A stretch of DNA of 64,000 bases, from contig NZ_KB899660.1 in the NCBI RefSeq assembly GCF_000378385.1, positions 248,001-312,000 of the forward strand, in the 5' to 3' direction. The notes under the pieces are model-generated. The model saw only the letters and a program-made list of their open reading frames with translations, made no database searches and had not been told where the DNA came from. The stretch comes from Paenibacillus daejeonensis DSM 15491. Its GTDB lineage: Bacteria; Bacillota; Bacilli; Paenibacillales; Paenibacillaceae. A program made the position numbers and the translations under genes. This document shows positions 22,800 through 30,912 of this stretch, one piece after another (the first letter of the stretch is position 1; the number at the start of each line of letters is the position of its first letter).

Positions 22800-23167
22800 C
22801 GTTTTAACTCTAAGTTGAGTAAATCTATATTAAAATTACCTTTAAGTAAAATATCTAAGCCTAATAAGCCATTGATGTTATACCTAAAAGCAGTGAAATC
22901 GATTTCGACATCCTTTAACGTGTAGCCCCCGATTTCAATTAAATCGATTCTCTTAATAAATGCGTGTTCTTCTCCACCAATACCATAGTTTGTTATAAAA
23001 TGATCTTCTTTAGTGGCTCGGATGTCAATTTCATCTACAGCATCTTGCGAAATTAATGTGTGACTTGCGCCTGTATCAATGACAATATCCTTTATAAATT
23101 TGCTTTGCCCTTTATATTGTATTGTTAATTCTGTAAAAAGGAGCCCATCTCTATATTCAATTTGCAT
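22790..23167 (-). CDS. Retropepsin-like aspartic protease
   Basis: The 125-residue protein has the single-domain retroviral-protease-like layout: a flap-strand region, the catalytic motif VIDTGASHTLIS (DTGA, about residues 32-35) and a C-terminal GLLGLDIL, the conserved hydrophobic-glycine element after the second half. Retropepsins work as homodimers, with one DTG from each chain. Bacterial single-domain members exist but their substrates are mostly unknown. There is no signal peptide or TM, so it should be cytosolic. The ATG at 23167 directly follows the TAA of the small gene upstream (TAAATG), so the two are translationally coupled. Terminator at 22774-22799. Confidence 0.85.
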   Translation of the reverse strand: MQIEYRDGLLFTELTIQYKGQSKFIKDIVIDTGASHTLISQDAVDEIDIRATKEDHFITNYGIGGEEHAFIKRIDLIEIGGYTLKDVEIDFTAFRYNINGLLGLDILLKGNFNIDLLNLELKRLQ

Positions 23168-23410
23168 TTATAGATATCTCCTCAAGCCTATATTTTTTCT
23201 AATTATAACTTCTACCTTTTCTTTGGATGTGTGGTAAACTAAAGTCCGATTTTTACAATTCAATAACTCTCGTGTTGCATCTTCTTCCTTGACCGGACCA
23301 ATTAAAGCAACTTCTTCAACTATTTCTTTATCATCTTTTTCGAACGAATGTAAGATCTCGAACTTTACAAACTGGTCTGGATAAATGTTTTGAACTTCAT
23401 TCCATTTCAC
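23168..23410 (-). CDS. Small hypothetical protein coupled to aspartic protease
   Basis: An 80-residue acidic protein with a predicted beta-rich N-terminus (YPDQFVKFEILHSFEKDDKE) and a C-terminal strand ending in RKNIGLRRYL. No domain is recognised. The ATG at 23410 has GGAGGGATGATAC upstream, a strong ribosome binding site, and its TAA abuts the ATG of the retropepsin gene, so the pair is a dedicated two-gene unit. Such adjacency fits an adaptor, inhibitor or substrate of the protease, which is inference only. Confidence 0.65.
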   Translation of the reverse strand: MKWNEVQNIYPDQFVKFEILHSFEKDDKEIVEEVALIGPVKEEDATRELLNCKNRTLVYHTSKEKVEVIIRKNIGLRRYL

Positions 23411-23509
23411 GTATCATCCCTCCAAACGTTTTGGTGTTATTATATCACTGTTTGAATTTATATCTGCAGATTAAGAACAAAAATTGCTAACATACCTCAA
23501 TAGTTGTCG

Positions 23510-23552
23510 GACTGTTCCATATACCTCCATCATACTATATGAGGGAACAATT
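23510..23552 (-). promoter_or_regulatory. Recurring promoter-like motif, copy 1
   Basis: On the minus strand this reads ATCCAATTGTTCCCTCATATAGTATGATGGAGG, about 100 bases upstream of the protease operon. Closely related sequences lie upstream of genes at 39.3 and 43.8 kb. TGTTCC and GGAACA arms surround the TATAGTATGATGG core. Probably a promoter with an operator, but the -35 is not clear. Confidence 0.4.
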
Positions 23553-23570
23553 GGATATTCATGAACAGCA

Positions 23571-23599
23571 AAAAGCCTCCGACTACTCGGAGGCTTTTC
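23571..23599 (-). terminator. Rho-independent terminator
   Basis: AAAAGCCTCCGA / TCGGAGGCTTTT stem with a short loop and T-run. On the minus strand it lies after the response regulator gene (ends 23829) but beyond the MITE-like repeat, suggesting the repeat inserted between the operon and its terminator. Confidence 0.8.
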
Positions 23600-23642
23600 T
23601 AACCTTTATTTTCCCTGCCTAGCGGGAAACGTAGTATTAATT

Positions 23643-23814
23643 TTCAGGCTGTTGAAAAGTGCCGACGAGCACGGAATCGAATCTGGAGAAGCGAAGCGTT
23701 CGCCTTTGTCCCCGGATTTCAACCGCTAAAGCGGTTAACAAATCAAGAAATCTGGGGACAACAGCGATCGGAAGATCGATCCGTGACTTTAGGCCTCCTC
23801 TTTCAATCAGCCTT
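23643..23814 (+). repeat. MITE-like structured repeat, copy 1
   Basis: About 172 bp with imperfect terminal inverted repeats (TCAGGCTGTTGAAAAG on the left, and the complement-like CTCTTTCAATCAGCCT on the right) and a core that can fold on itself: outer CACGGA-TCGA / TCGATCCGTG, a middle TTTGTCCCCGGATTTC / GAAATCTGGGGACAA stem, and an inner AACCGC-TAAA-GCGGTT hairpin. A second copy in the same orientation lies at 30713-30887; the cores differ at only about four positions. It has no coding capacity. Mobile origin is inferred from the terminal repeats. Confidence 0.8.
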
Positions 23815-23828
23815 CTTTTAATCTAACC

Positions 23829-25382
23829 TTACGCCCGCCGATATTCCCCCGGCGCCTTCCCCGTATGCATTTTAAATACCTTGGCGAAATAGCTCTTATT
23901 CTCATACCCTAACTGCTCCGATACCCGCTCCACGCTATCTGCGGATTCGTTCAGCATCTCTTTGGCCCGTTCCATCTTGATTAGCGTCACATAGTGGACG
24001 AAGCTCATGCCGGTCTCTTTTTTGAACAAGCGGCTGAAGTAGCTGGGATTGAGCGGAATATGCCCCGCCACCTCTTCCAAGGTGATCTTACTGTGCACAT
24101 GACGATCGATGTAACGCTTGGCCTTGAAGATTTCTTCGCGACCCGATCCGCTCGAGAGACCGCGCACAGCATCCAGCCGCTCCAGAAAACGTAGCTGCAC
24201 CCAAGCTGCGAGTTCATCGATCCGCCTGATTTCAGACAACGATGCATACAGCATTTCCAGGGAGAATCGGGATGGAAACGGCGCGCGAGCCAGCAGCGTG
24301 GCCTGGTTATCGTACAGCATCTTGAAGGTCCATTCCCTCACCACGGCTGGCAAGATGTGATGATGACGCGCCAGCGCTATCCACTCCAGCAACAGTGCCG
24401 AGACACGCGCCTCGTCCTCCTCGAGGAAGGCTTCCCTCATCTGGCGTGCCAACTCGGTACATAGCGGCACTACGTCATCGCTTGCGAAGGAGGGGAACGT
24501 CCTCAGGTCAACGGCCGAACGCTCTGGAAGATAGAAGACATAATCTGAACCGTTAGCAAGCAGCTTGACAAGCGCGCTACGCAACTGTCCGATGCCACTG
24601 ACCTCATCGACACACACCAACGTCACGGGACCATCCGCCGCATCCTCCAGTAGCTCCAACGTGCCTTGAATACGATCCATCGACAGCGCGTCTTTTACCG
24701 CCTCGCCGGCAACGAGGATGCATTCGTCTTCACTGCGCGGTAGACAGAACAAACTGGCCTCCATTGCTGCGGCCTCCACCACTTGCATTCGATCACCCAC
24801 CGCGAGCTCCTGTAGACCAAGCTGACACAACGCAAGCGTGAGCTTGCCTTGCTTCGGTAATCCAAGCGCTTCAGCTTCCTGCTCCCATCCATCCTCGATT
24901 CGCGCAGGTCGCGCTGAGCTCTCCAGTAGATTCCGCTTACTCATGAAGGCACTCAGCCCATTTAAGCTAACCCACGACGCCATTTGAACGGCTTCTTTTT
25001 GTTGCTTAGCCAGATCAGCCGATACTCGACGAATGATCTCAACGATGACAGGTACGGTCATGGTTTCCTTCAATATATAATCGATCACATTCAGCTTGAT
25101 GGCCTGCTGGGCATATGCAAATTCATTCATGCAGGACAGAATCACCGTACAAATGCGTTCGTTGCGGCCATTTAGTTCGCGTATCAATTCAATACCGTTC
25201 ATGATTGGCATGCCGATATCGGTGATGACCAGATCAGGCATCTCTTCCGATGCCTTCTCCAAGGCAAGCGCTCCGTTCTTGCAGCAATGCCTTACCTCCA
25301 TGTCGAATTCAGCCCAAGGAATGGCTTGACTCAGAAATTCAAGCACTGGCAGATCATCGTCGACAAGCATGACACGATACAT
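23829..25382 (-). CDS. YesN-type response regulator with AraC output domain
   Basis: The 517-residue protein has an N-terminal receiver domain (RVMLVDDDLPVLEFL, phosphoacceptor Asp in LVITDIGMPIMNG at about residue 54, conserved Lys in VIDYILKE), a long central region without known motifs, and two AraC-type HTH motifs at the C-terminus (EEVAGHIPLNPSYFSRLFKKETGMSFVHYV and a second with VSEQLGYENKSYFAKVFKMHTG). Such regulators respond to a YesM-type kinase and control neighbouring sugar transport genes. I took the ATG at 25382, preceded by GAGAGGTGA; it lies five bases after the kinase stop codon. It is the last gene of the minus-strand operon that begins with the permease at 30508. Confidence 0.9.
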   Translation of the reverse strand: MYRVMLVDDDLPVLEFLSQAIPWAEFDMEVRHCCKNGALALEKASEEMPDLVITDIGMPIMNGIELIRELNGRNERICTVILSCMNEFAYAQQAIKLNVIDYILKETMTVPVIVEIIRRVSADLAKQQKEAVQMASWVSLNGLSAFMSKRNLLESSARPARIEDGWEQEAEALGLPKQGKLTLALCQLGLQELAVGDRMQVVEAAAMEASLFCLPRSEDECILVAGEAVKDALSMDRIQGTLELLEDAADGPVTLVCVDEVSGIGQLRSALVKLLANGSDYVFYLPERSAVDLRTFPSFASDDVVPLCTELARQMREAFLEEDEARVSALLLEWIALARHHHILPAVVREWTFKMLYDNQATLLARAPFPSRFSLEMLYASLSEIRRIDELAAWVQLRFLERLDAVRGLSSGSGREEIFKAKRYIDRHVHSKITLEEVAGHIPLNPSYFSRLFKKETGMSFVHYVTLIKMERAKEMLNESADSVERVSEQLGYENKSYFAKVFKMHTGKAPGEYRRA

Positions 25383-25387
25383 GAACG

Positions 25388-27202
25388 TCACCTCTCCCTT
25401 TCATCGTTGGCGGAACCTGCGTTGTCGGGGAGGTTGATTCGGAACAATGTCCCTTCACCGAGCACGCTCTCCACAGACAGCTCAACATTCATCCCAAAAG
25501 TAAGGTACAGCCGTTCGCAAACGTTGGACAATCCGATAGAGGCCAGACTGCCGCTGTGCGGGGGATTGGGGTTCTTTGCAGAGCCCCGTCCCAGCCTGGT
25601 ACGTAAGTGCTGCAATTCTTCCTCCGTCATGCCCGCGCCATCATCCTCAATCTCAATGAGCAGCCGCCCGTCTGTACGCTGGGTACGTATCGCAATCGTG
25701 CCGCCTTCTTGGCGAAGGCCGTGAATATAGGCGTTCTCGATGATCGGCTGCAGAATAAACCGCGGGAGTAAGGCATCCAGATCCTCGGTGGCACAATGCG
25801 TAAGCAAGAGAACCTGATCGCCCTGACGAAAATTCAACAGCTCCACGTAACTGCGAAGCATATGAAGCTCATCCAGCAGCGTATTCATTTCCTGTCTTTG
25901 CTGGATCGTCATGCGAAGCAGTCCGGAGAGCGTCTGGAGCAGTTCCGCATTTTCCGCATCCCCCTTCATGAGCACCCGCAAGCGAATCGAATTCAAAATA
26001 TTGAAGAGAAAATGAGGGTTGATCTGAGACTGCAGCATAGCGAGCTCCGCCAGCCGCTTCAGCTCCTGCTCCTCCTTGATCTGACTAATCGTCTGCTCCA
26101 GACGGTCCAGCATATGATCAAATGACCGTCCCAGCTTGCCGATCTCGTCAGAGCCTCGAATGCCGGAACGGATGCCCAATTCCTCCCGCTCTACAGTAGC
26201 CGCAACCCCGCCCAGATGAATGATGGGTTTAGTCACTTGCCGCACCAGTACAACCATAACCAGGAGAAAAAAGAGAGCGGTTAACATTTGAATCGCTGTA
26301 CTCCAACGATGCGTGCTGCTCACCTGCTCAACAGCCTGATCGTAACGGGATAAACTGACAAGTCGGTACTTGCCGTAAGGGATATCTTGCGCGGTCAACA
26401 AATAGGTCTTATCCTGATGCTCAATAAAGACCGATTCCCCGGAGGTTCCCAGACGGTCCGTAAAAGCGAATGTCTGGCCAATCTGCTCCTTCTCCCGAGC
26501 AGACACAACCGTCCCGTCAGGCGACACCAGCAGCGTCATCTGCCCGGTATCGCCGTCTCCAAAGTTCTCGCTAATTTGATTCTCGTCCATACTGACGAGG
26601 ATGACCGCGTAAGACATATCTGCGGAGGTCCGCAGATTGCGGGCGATCGTCAGGACCTGAGGATTGCCCGACGCAAGAGATGGAATGTAGTTCTCCAGCG
26701 TGCCCGCCCAATATAATTCGAATGCCGGCTGTTCCAACACCTCACGCATCCAGGACTTGTCATACAACTTCTCTGCCTGAAACCCATTGTAGGCATAATT
26801 CGTGAAGGACTGACCGTCTTCCATCAGGATGGTGACGAAGGTCTTGGGCATCATCGTCGTGACGCTGTGAAGCTTGTCCGTAATTTCTTTGAAGTCCAGC
26901 AGGTTGGTAACAACATCTGTCTGATCCAGCCTGCCCCGCTGCCAGTTCTGGTTCAACACGCGATTGATTCCCGGATCAAATTGAATATAGTTCGCCACCA
27001 GCACCATCGTGTTGATCAGGTTAGACACATAGTTACCCTCGCGCTCCAACAAGCGCTTTTCGTTGTCGATAACCTGTGAGCGCACGATCTGCTCGGTGTT
27101 GGAATTGGAGATGTACAACGTGACGGCTGCAGGAACGAACAGGCACAACAGGGAAGCGAGAAGCAATTTGTTGCGGAAGCCGAGCCGCCAGCGTTTCGGC
27201 AT
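25388..27202 (-). CDS. YesM-type sensor histidine kinase
   Basis: The 604-residue kinase has TM1 at about residues 13-32, a large extracellular Cache-like sensor domain to about 285, TM2 (TALFFLLVMVVLVRQV), a HAMP linker (ITKPIIHLGGVAATVERE), then the His_kinase dimerisation region with QSQINPHFLFNILNSIR, whose NPHFLFN holds the phospho-His, and an HATPase domain with ENAYIHGLRQEG and IEDDGAGMT, ending in a GLSNVCERL motif. It is a typical partner of YesN and sits directly before it, with stop and start separated by five bases. It senses an extracellular ligand, probably related to the sugar transported by the adjacent ABC system. The start GTG/ATG at 27202 follows GAGGGGATC. Confidence 0.92.
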   Translation of the reverse strand: MPKRWRLGFRNKLLLASLLCLFVPAAVTLYISNSNTEQIVRSQVIDNEKRLLEREGNYVSNLINTMVLVANYIQFDPGINRVLNQNWQRGRLDQTDVVTNLLDFKEITDKLHSVTTMMPKTFVTILMEDGQSFTNYAYNGFQAEKLYDKSWMREVLEQPAFELYWAGTLENYIPSLASGNPQVLTIARNLRTSADMSYAVILVSMDENQISENFGDGDTGQMTLLVSPDGTVVSAREKEQIGQTFAFTDRLGTSGESVFIEHQDKTYLLTAQDIPYGKYRLVSLSRYDQAVEQVSSTHRWSTAIQMLTALFFLLVMVVLVRQVTKPIIHLGGVAATVEREELGIRSGIRGSDEIGKLGRSFDHMLDRLEQTISQIKEEQELKRLAELAMLQSQINPHFLFNILNSIRLRVLMKGDAENAELLQTLSGLLRMTIQQRQEMNTLLDELHMLRSYVELLNFRQGDQVLLLTHCATEDLDALLPRFILQPIIENAYIHGLRQEGGTIAIRTQRTDGRLLIEIEDDGAGMTEEELQHLRTRLGRGSAKNPNPPHSGSLASIGLSNVCERLYLTFGMNVELSVESVLGEGTLFRINLPDNAGSANDERER

Positions 27203-27274
27203 CGTTGATCCCCTCTCCCCTGCATGCCTTAGTAAGCTTATTATACCTGTTTCAACCGCTGTTGGGAGTCCCTT

Positions 27275-28627
27275 TTATTGGTTGGCGTCAACGATGGCGC
27301 GCACCTCGGCTTCTGTCTTGGAGATCGTCGTCTCCAGGTCCTGCTGTCCCAGAATGAACAGCTCCGTCTGCGTCGTATAGGCCTGTTCCAGCTGCGATTG
27401 ATAGGACGGTGGTACATTGAGAGGAGCAGCCTGGAAGTGAGTCATAACATAGGTTAAGGAGTCTTCGTCAATGAAATCTGGACTGAGCGCATGCTCTTTG
27501 ACACCACGGATGAATTGATTCGCATCCTGCTGTCTCCAGGCAGAGTACACATTCTTCAGCTCGCCGCCTTCTGTCGAGTGCCAGCGGATGAAATCATATG
27601 CCGCCTCCTTATTCGAGGAGCGATCCAGAATGGCTGCGAAATTCCCGTTGGCAATGCTCACCCCTGCTGGCTGACCCTTGTCGTTGGATGGCATCGGAGC
27701 AAAGGCAGTGGTAAACGTAGCCGGGAATTGTTCGGAGCCGCCGGATTCGTCAATCATCCAATTGCCCGTGACGATCATGGCTGCGCGCTCTGAGAAGAAC
27801 TCCGACCGGTACGCCAGCTTCTGCGAGATCGTGTCTGCGTATGGCGTGGCGATGCCTGCCTCCTCCGCTTTTGACCTCAGTTCAAGAGATTGGCGGATTT
27901 CGGGTGAATCAACATTGAGTTGGCCGTCTGTAAACAGATTGTTGGCATTCATCTGGTTGATCTGGGCCAGTTGCCAGTACATGGGCCAGGTGTGGAAATA
28001 CGTTCCGTATACAGTAGACGCACCCGATCCGCTCGTCAGCTTTTCCGCATAGTCTAGATATTCATCCCATGACCATTCGGTAGGCACCTCGAGTCCCGCC
28101 GCATCCAGCATGTCTTTATTTAAGAGGACAAAATAATTCTCCAATGTATCTGGCAATGCAAAAACGGTGCCGTCAATGGAAGGATCGAGCAAGTATGTTT
28201 CGTTTAAATCCATGCCCTCGGTTGCCATGAGCTCGTTAAGCGGCGCCAACAACCCCAGTCCGGCACGCTGCGAATAATCGGTTGCGCCTGGCATGAACAC
28301 GACATCCAGATTTTCACCCGATGCCATCAGCAAGTCCAGCCGTTGCATGCCAGCCACGGAATCGCCGTTGTCGGATAGCTCGACGTATTCAATCGTTACG
28401 CCGTCATTCGCTTCTTCATATGCCTCAATCACCGGCGCCATCAGATTCGTTGGCGTCCAGTGCGCCACGCGCAGCACGACCTCTGCTACGGGCGGTTCTC
28501 CATTTCCATTCCCATTGCCATTGCCTGGAGACGGAGTGGGACCATTATCCGAATTAGATCCGCATCCCGCCATCAGACCAACCAGAAGAGACATGCCCGC
28601 CAATACGGTTACCTTTTTCTTACTCAT
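27275..28627 (-). CDS. ABC transporter solute-binding lipoprotein (sugar type)
   Basis: The 450-residue protein has a type II signal peptide (KKKVTVLAGMSLLVGLMAGCGSN; lipobox LMAGC) and a flexible Gly/Asn-rich linker after the lipidated cysteine. It is followed by a periplasmic-type binding-protein fold with VLRVAHWTPTNLMAPVIEAYE near the start, TVFALPDTLENYFVLLNKDML and PTEWSWDEYLDYAEKL in the middle, all typical of family-1 carbohydrate binding proteins. I took the ATG at 28627, behind AAGGGGTGG; upstream ATGs at 28660 and 28684 have no site. The ligand is unknown; the flanking GH20-like hydrolase suggests amino-sugar oligosaccharides. It lies between the permease genes and the sensor kinase in one operon. 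Confidence 0.9.
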   Translation of the reverse strand: MSKKKVTVLAGMSLLVGLMAGCGSNSDNGPTPSPGNGNGNGNGEPPVAEVVLRVAHWTPTNLMAPVIEAYEEANDGVTIEYVELSDNGDSVAGMQRLDLLMASGENLDVVFMPGATDYSQRAGLGLLAPLNELMATEGMDLNETYLLDPSIDGTVFALPDTLENYFVLLNKDMLDAAGLEVPTEWSWDEYLDYAEKLTSGSGASTVYGTYFHTWPMYWQLAQINQMNANNLFTDGQLNVDSPEIRQSLELRSKAEEAGIATPYADTISQKLAYRSEFFSERAAMIVTGNWMIDESGGSEQFPATFTTAFAPMPSNDKGQPAGVSIANGNFAAILDRSSNKEAAYDFIRWHSTEGGELKNVYSAWRQQDANQFIRGVKEHALSPDFIDEDSLTYVMTHFQAAPLNVPPSYQSQLEQAYTTQTELFILGQQDLETTISKTEAEVRAIVDANQ

Positions 28628-28701
28628 CCTCAACCACCCCTTGAACGTAGTGTACTTCATTTTGATACGTAATCCATCACCCATTGCCGCTCGCGTCTCG
28701 T

Positions 28702-29541
28702 TTAGCCCTTCACCCCCCCCAAAGAAATGCCTTCGATGACATGCTTTTGGCCGATAATAAAGACAATCAACAGGGGGACGATGGCCGATACGGAGGCTGC
28801 CATAATCAGCGAATAAAAGGCACCGTTACGATCGGCGAAGGCGTTCATGCCCAGTTGAATCGTGTAGAGCGTTCTGTCGCTCAAGAAAATAAACGGCGTC
28901 TGGAAATCGTTCCAGGTCCAGATGAACCGCAGAATCCCATACGTTGCAATCGCCGGACGCGCAAGCGGGAGCATAATGGAGACAAAAATCCGAATATGAC
29001 CGGCCCCGTCGATCTGTGCCGACTCGATAAATTCATCAGAGATGGATGCGAAAAACTGTCGGAGTAGAAATGTCCCCAAAACGCTGAAGCCGCCCAGCAG
29101 AATTAGACCTGTATGCGTGTCGAACAGTCCCACCGATCGAAACAGAATAAATAGCGGCACTAATGTGGCTTCTACAGGAATCATATAGGTGGCCAGGATG
29201 AGAAGGAACATGGCACTGCGGCCTTTGAAGCGGATTTTGGTGAAGCCATAAGCGGCCATGCTGGATACCAGAACCGACAGTACGGTGGTTAATAGGGCAA
29301 CCTTCATTGAATTCCAGTAGTATAGGCCGAAGTTGGCTTGTCCAAGCCAGACTGAACTGTAATTGAACGCTGCCCGCCAGGTCGTGGGTATCCATTCGAC
29401 GGGATAATTGAAGACATCCGCCTCAGGTTTTAATGACGCAGATACCATCCACACGAATGGCAGCAAGAAGATCATGCCAACCATGGCCATCACAGCCGTG
29501 ATGATGGCTTTGAGCCAATCGATACGTTTGAACAGGAGCAT
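28702..29541 (-). CDS. Carbohydrate ABC transporter permease (MalG type)
   Basis: The 279-residue permease has six TM segments and the EAA-loop motif of the inner-membrane component (EFIESAQIDGAGHIRIFVSIMLPLARPAI, corresponding to EAA---G---------I-LP). The N-terminal helix, the PYVW-like MVSASLKPEADVF and the C-terminal SIVPLLIVFIIGQKHVIEGI segment match the MalG/UgpE group (COG0395). It pairs with the permease at 29567-30508 and couples to a shared ATPase (MsmK-like) that is not in the window. The ATG at 29541 follows GGAAAGGAGGGG, a strong site. It precedes the binding-protein gene by about 75 bases. Confidence 0.9.
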   Translation of the reverse strand: MLLFKRIDWLKAIITAVMAMVGMIFLLPFVWMVSASLKPEADVFNYPVEWIPTTWRAAFNYSSVWLGQANFGLYYWNSMKVALLTTVLSVLVSSMAAYGFTKIRFKGRSAMFLLILATYMIPVEATLVPLFILFRSVGLFDTHTGLILLGGFSVLGTFLLRQFFASISDEFIESAQIDGAGHIRIFVSIMLPLARPAIATYGILRFIWTWNDFQTPFIFLSDRTLYTIQLGMNAFADRNGAFYSLIMAASVSAIVPLLIVFIIGQKHVIEGISLGGVKG

Positions 29542-29566
29542 CTGCTGGCCCCTCCTTTCCCCCGAT

Positions 29567-30508
29567 TCAATATTTCACCCAATACTTCTGCCCGAACCAC
29601 TGTAACGCAGTGATGGCAAACAAGATGAGGAACAGCACCATGACCATAGATGAGGCATACCCGGTCTGCAGCTCAACAAATGCGGTCTGGTACATGTCAT
29701 ATACAATGACAGAGGTGGAATGGGCAGGCCCTCCCTCCGTCAGTACCTTAATTAATGCGAAGGACTTGAAATTGCCAATGAACCCGGTGATCAAGAGGAA
29801 AAAGGTGGTCGGGGTAAGCAGCGGCAACGTTATGGAGCGAAACTGAACAAAGGTCGAAGCCCCGTCAATACGGGCGGCTTCATACAGGTCGGCAGGGATA
29901 TACTTGAGACCCGCGATGTAAATAATGAGGGCGACGCCCAGGTCGATCCAGATCATCAACATCATCACCGAGGGGAGCGCAAAGGTCGTGTCCGCTAGCC
30001 ACCGTGGCGGATGCTCGATGCCAAGGTTCATTAAGAAGGCATTGACCGGCCCGACAGAAGGATGGAACAGCACCTGCCAGACGACGGCAACGGCTACAAC
30101 ACTGGAGATTTGCGGCATGAAGTAGATGACTTTGAATGCACCGGATGCATACACCCGGCTATTAATAATGATTGCCAGCACCAGAGCAATCGCCATCCCA
30201 ATCGGAACGGCAAGTAGCATCACGAAGTTGTTGACGACCGATTTAAGGAACACATCGTCTTGCAGCAGGTTGCGATAATTGTCCAGGCCGTTGAATTCGA
30301 TGCGATCGAATCCAGTAATAAACGACCAGTTACTGAAGCTGAGCGTGAACGAAAAGATGAGCGGCATGAGTAGAAATACGATAACGCCCAGCAGCATGGG
30401 GCCGACGAACAGCAATCCCATGGCGGTTTCCCTTAGCCTCAATCTGCTTATGCTGCGTCTTCGGGGAGGCCGCGTTGAACGTTCAACTTGATGATGTACG
30501 GAATCCAA
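29567..30508 (-). CDS. Carbohydrate ABC transporter permease (MalF type)
   Basis: The 313-residue permease has six TM segments and the EAA motif (DLYEAARIDGASTFVQFRSITLPLLTPTTFF) of the UgpA/LacF group (COG1175). A basic N-terminal leader (RSTRPPRRRSISRLRLRE) precedes the first helix. The TTG at 30508 is ten bases after AAGGAGG, so this is the chosen start; the first ATG in frame is much further in. It is the first gene of the minus-strand operon, with a TATAAT about 45 bases upstream. An amino-sugar or oligosaccharide substrate is inferred from the neighbours. Confidence 0.9.
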   Translation of the reverse strand: MDSVHHQVERSTRPPRRRSISRLRLRETAMGLLFVGPMLLGVIVFLLMPLIFSFTLSFSNWSFITGFDRIEFNGLDNYRNLLQDDVFLKSVVNNFVMLLAVPIGMAIALVLAIIINSRVYASGAFKVIYFMPQISSVVAVAVVWQVLFHPSVGPVNAFLMNLGIEHPPRWLADTTFALPSVMMLMIWIDLGVALIIYIAGLKYIPADLYEAARIDGASTFVQFRSITLPLLTPTTFFLLITGFIGNFKSFALIKVLTEGGPAHSTSVIVYDMYQTAFVELQTGYASSMVMVLFLILFAITALQWFGQKYWVKY

Positions 30509-30553
30509 TCGGGATCCGCCTCCTTGTCACTTTCGGATGTGAGATTACCTCCT

Positions 30554-30559
30554 ATTATA
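30554..30559 (-). promoter_or_regulatory. Candidate -10 element of the sugar transporter operon
   Basis: A perfect TATAAT on the minus strand, about 45 bases before the TTG start of the first permease gene. The -35 region (TTATGC at 17 bases) is weak, so activation by the YesN-type regulator would make sense. Confidence 0.5.
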
Positions 30560-30685
30560 AGGAGCATCCAAGGCCCGCATAAGACAATATCATGACTTGT
30601 TTGCACACTATTTTTACTCCCTTCATCCGAAGTAAAAATCAGCGTTGAAATGCACAAAATAGTTGATTTACAGTGCCTGCCTACT

Positions 30686-30718
30686 CTGATAATTTCAAAC
30701 CATCCACAAAATTATCAG
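30686..30718. repeat. Inverted repeat beside MITE copy 2
   Basis: CTGATAATTT (30686-30695) and AAATTATCAG (30709-30718) are perfect 10-bp arms separated by 13 bases, overlapping the left edge of the MITE-like copy. It may be an operator between the two divergent sugar operons, or an insertion scar. Confidence 0.5.
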
Positions 30719-30887
30719 GCATTTGAAGAACGGCCGGAGAGGCACGGAATCGAATCTGGAGAAGCGGAGCGTTCGCCTTTGTCCCCGGATTTCAACCGCT
30801 AGAGCGGTTAACAATCAAGAAATCTGGGGACAACAGCGATCGTAAGATCGATCCGTGACCGTAGGCTTTCCTTTTCAACAGCCTGAA
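30713..30887 (+). repeat. MITE-like structured repeat, copy 2
   Basis: A second copy of the 170-bp element at 23643-23814, in the same orientation, with left end TCAGGCATTTGAAGAA and right end CTTTTCAACAGCCTG forming imperfect terminal inverted repeats. Its core differs from copy 1 at about four positions, including one in the inner hairpin loop (AGA instead of AAA). It ends 25 bases before the SIS-domain gene. Confidence 0.8.
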
Positions 30888-30912
30888 ACTTTGCTATAGA
30901 AATAGGAGGTAT

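Noticed and set aside
23643-23814. Repeat considered as a CRISPR or insertion sequence
   Set aside because: There are no spaced direct repeats and no transposase frame; terminal inverted repeats fit a MITE-like element better.
30872-30900. Possible promoter formed by the MITE right end (TTTTCA, 17 bp, TATAGA) for the SIS gene
   Set aside because: The start point it predicts would fall inside or after the ribosome binding site, so it could not make a useful transcript.
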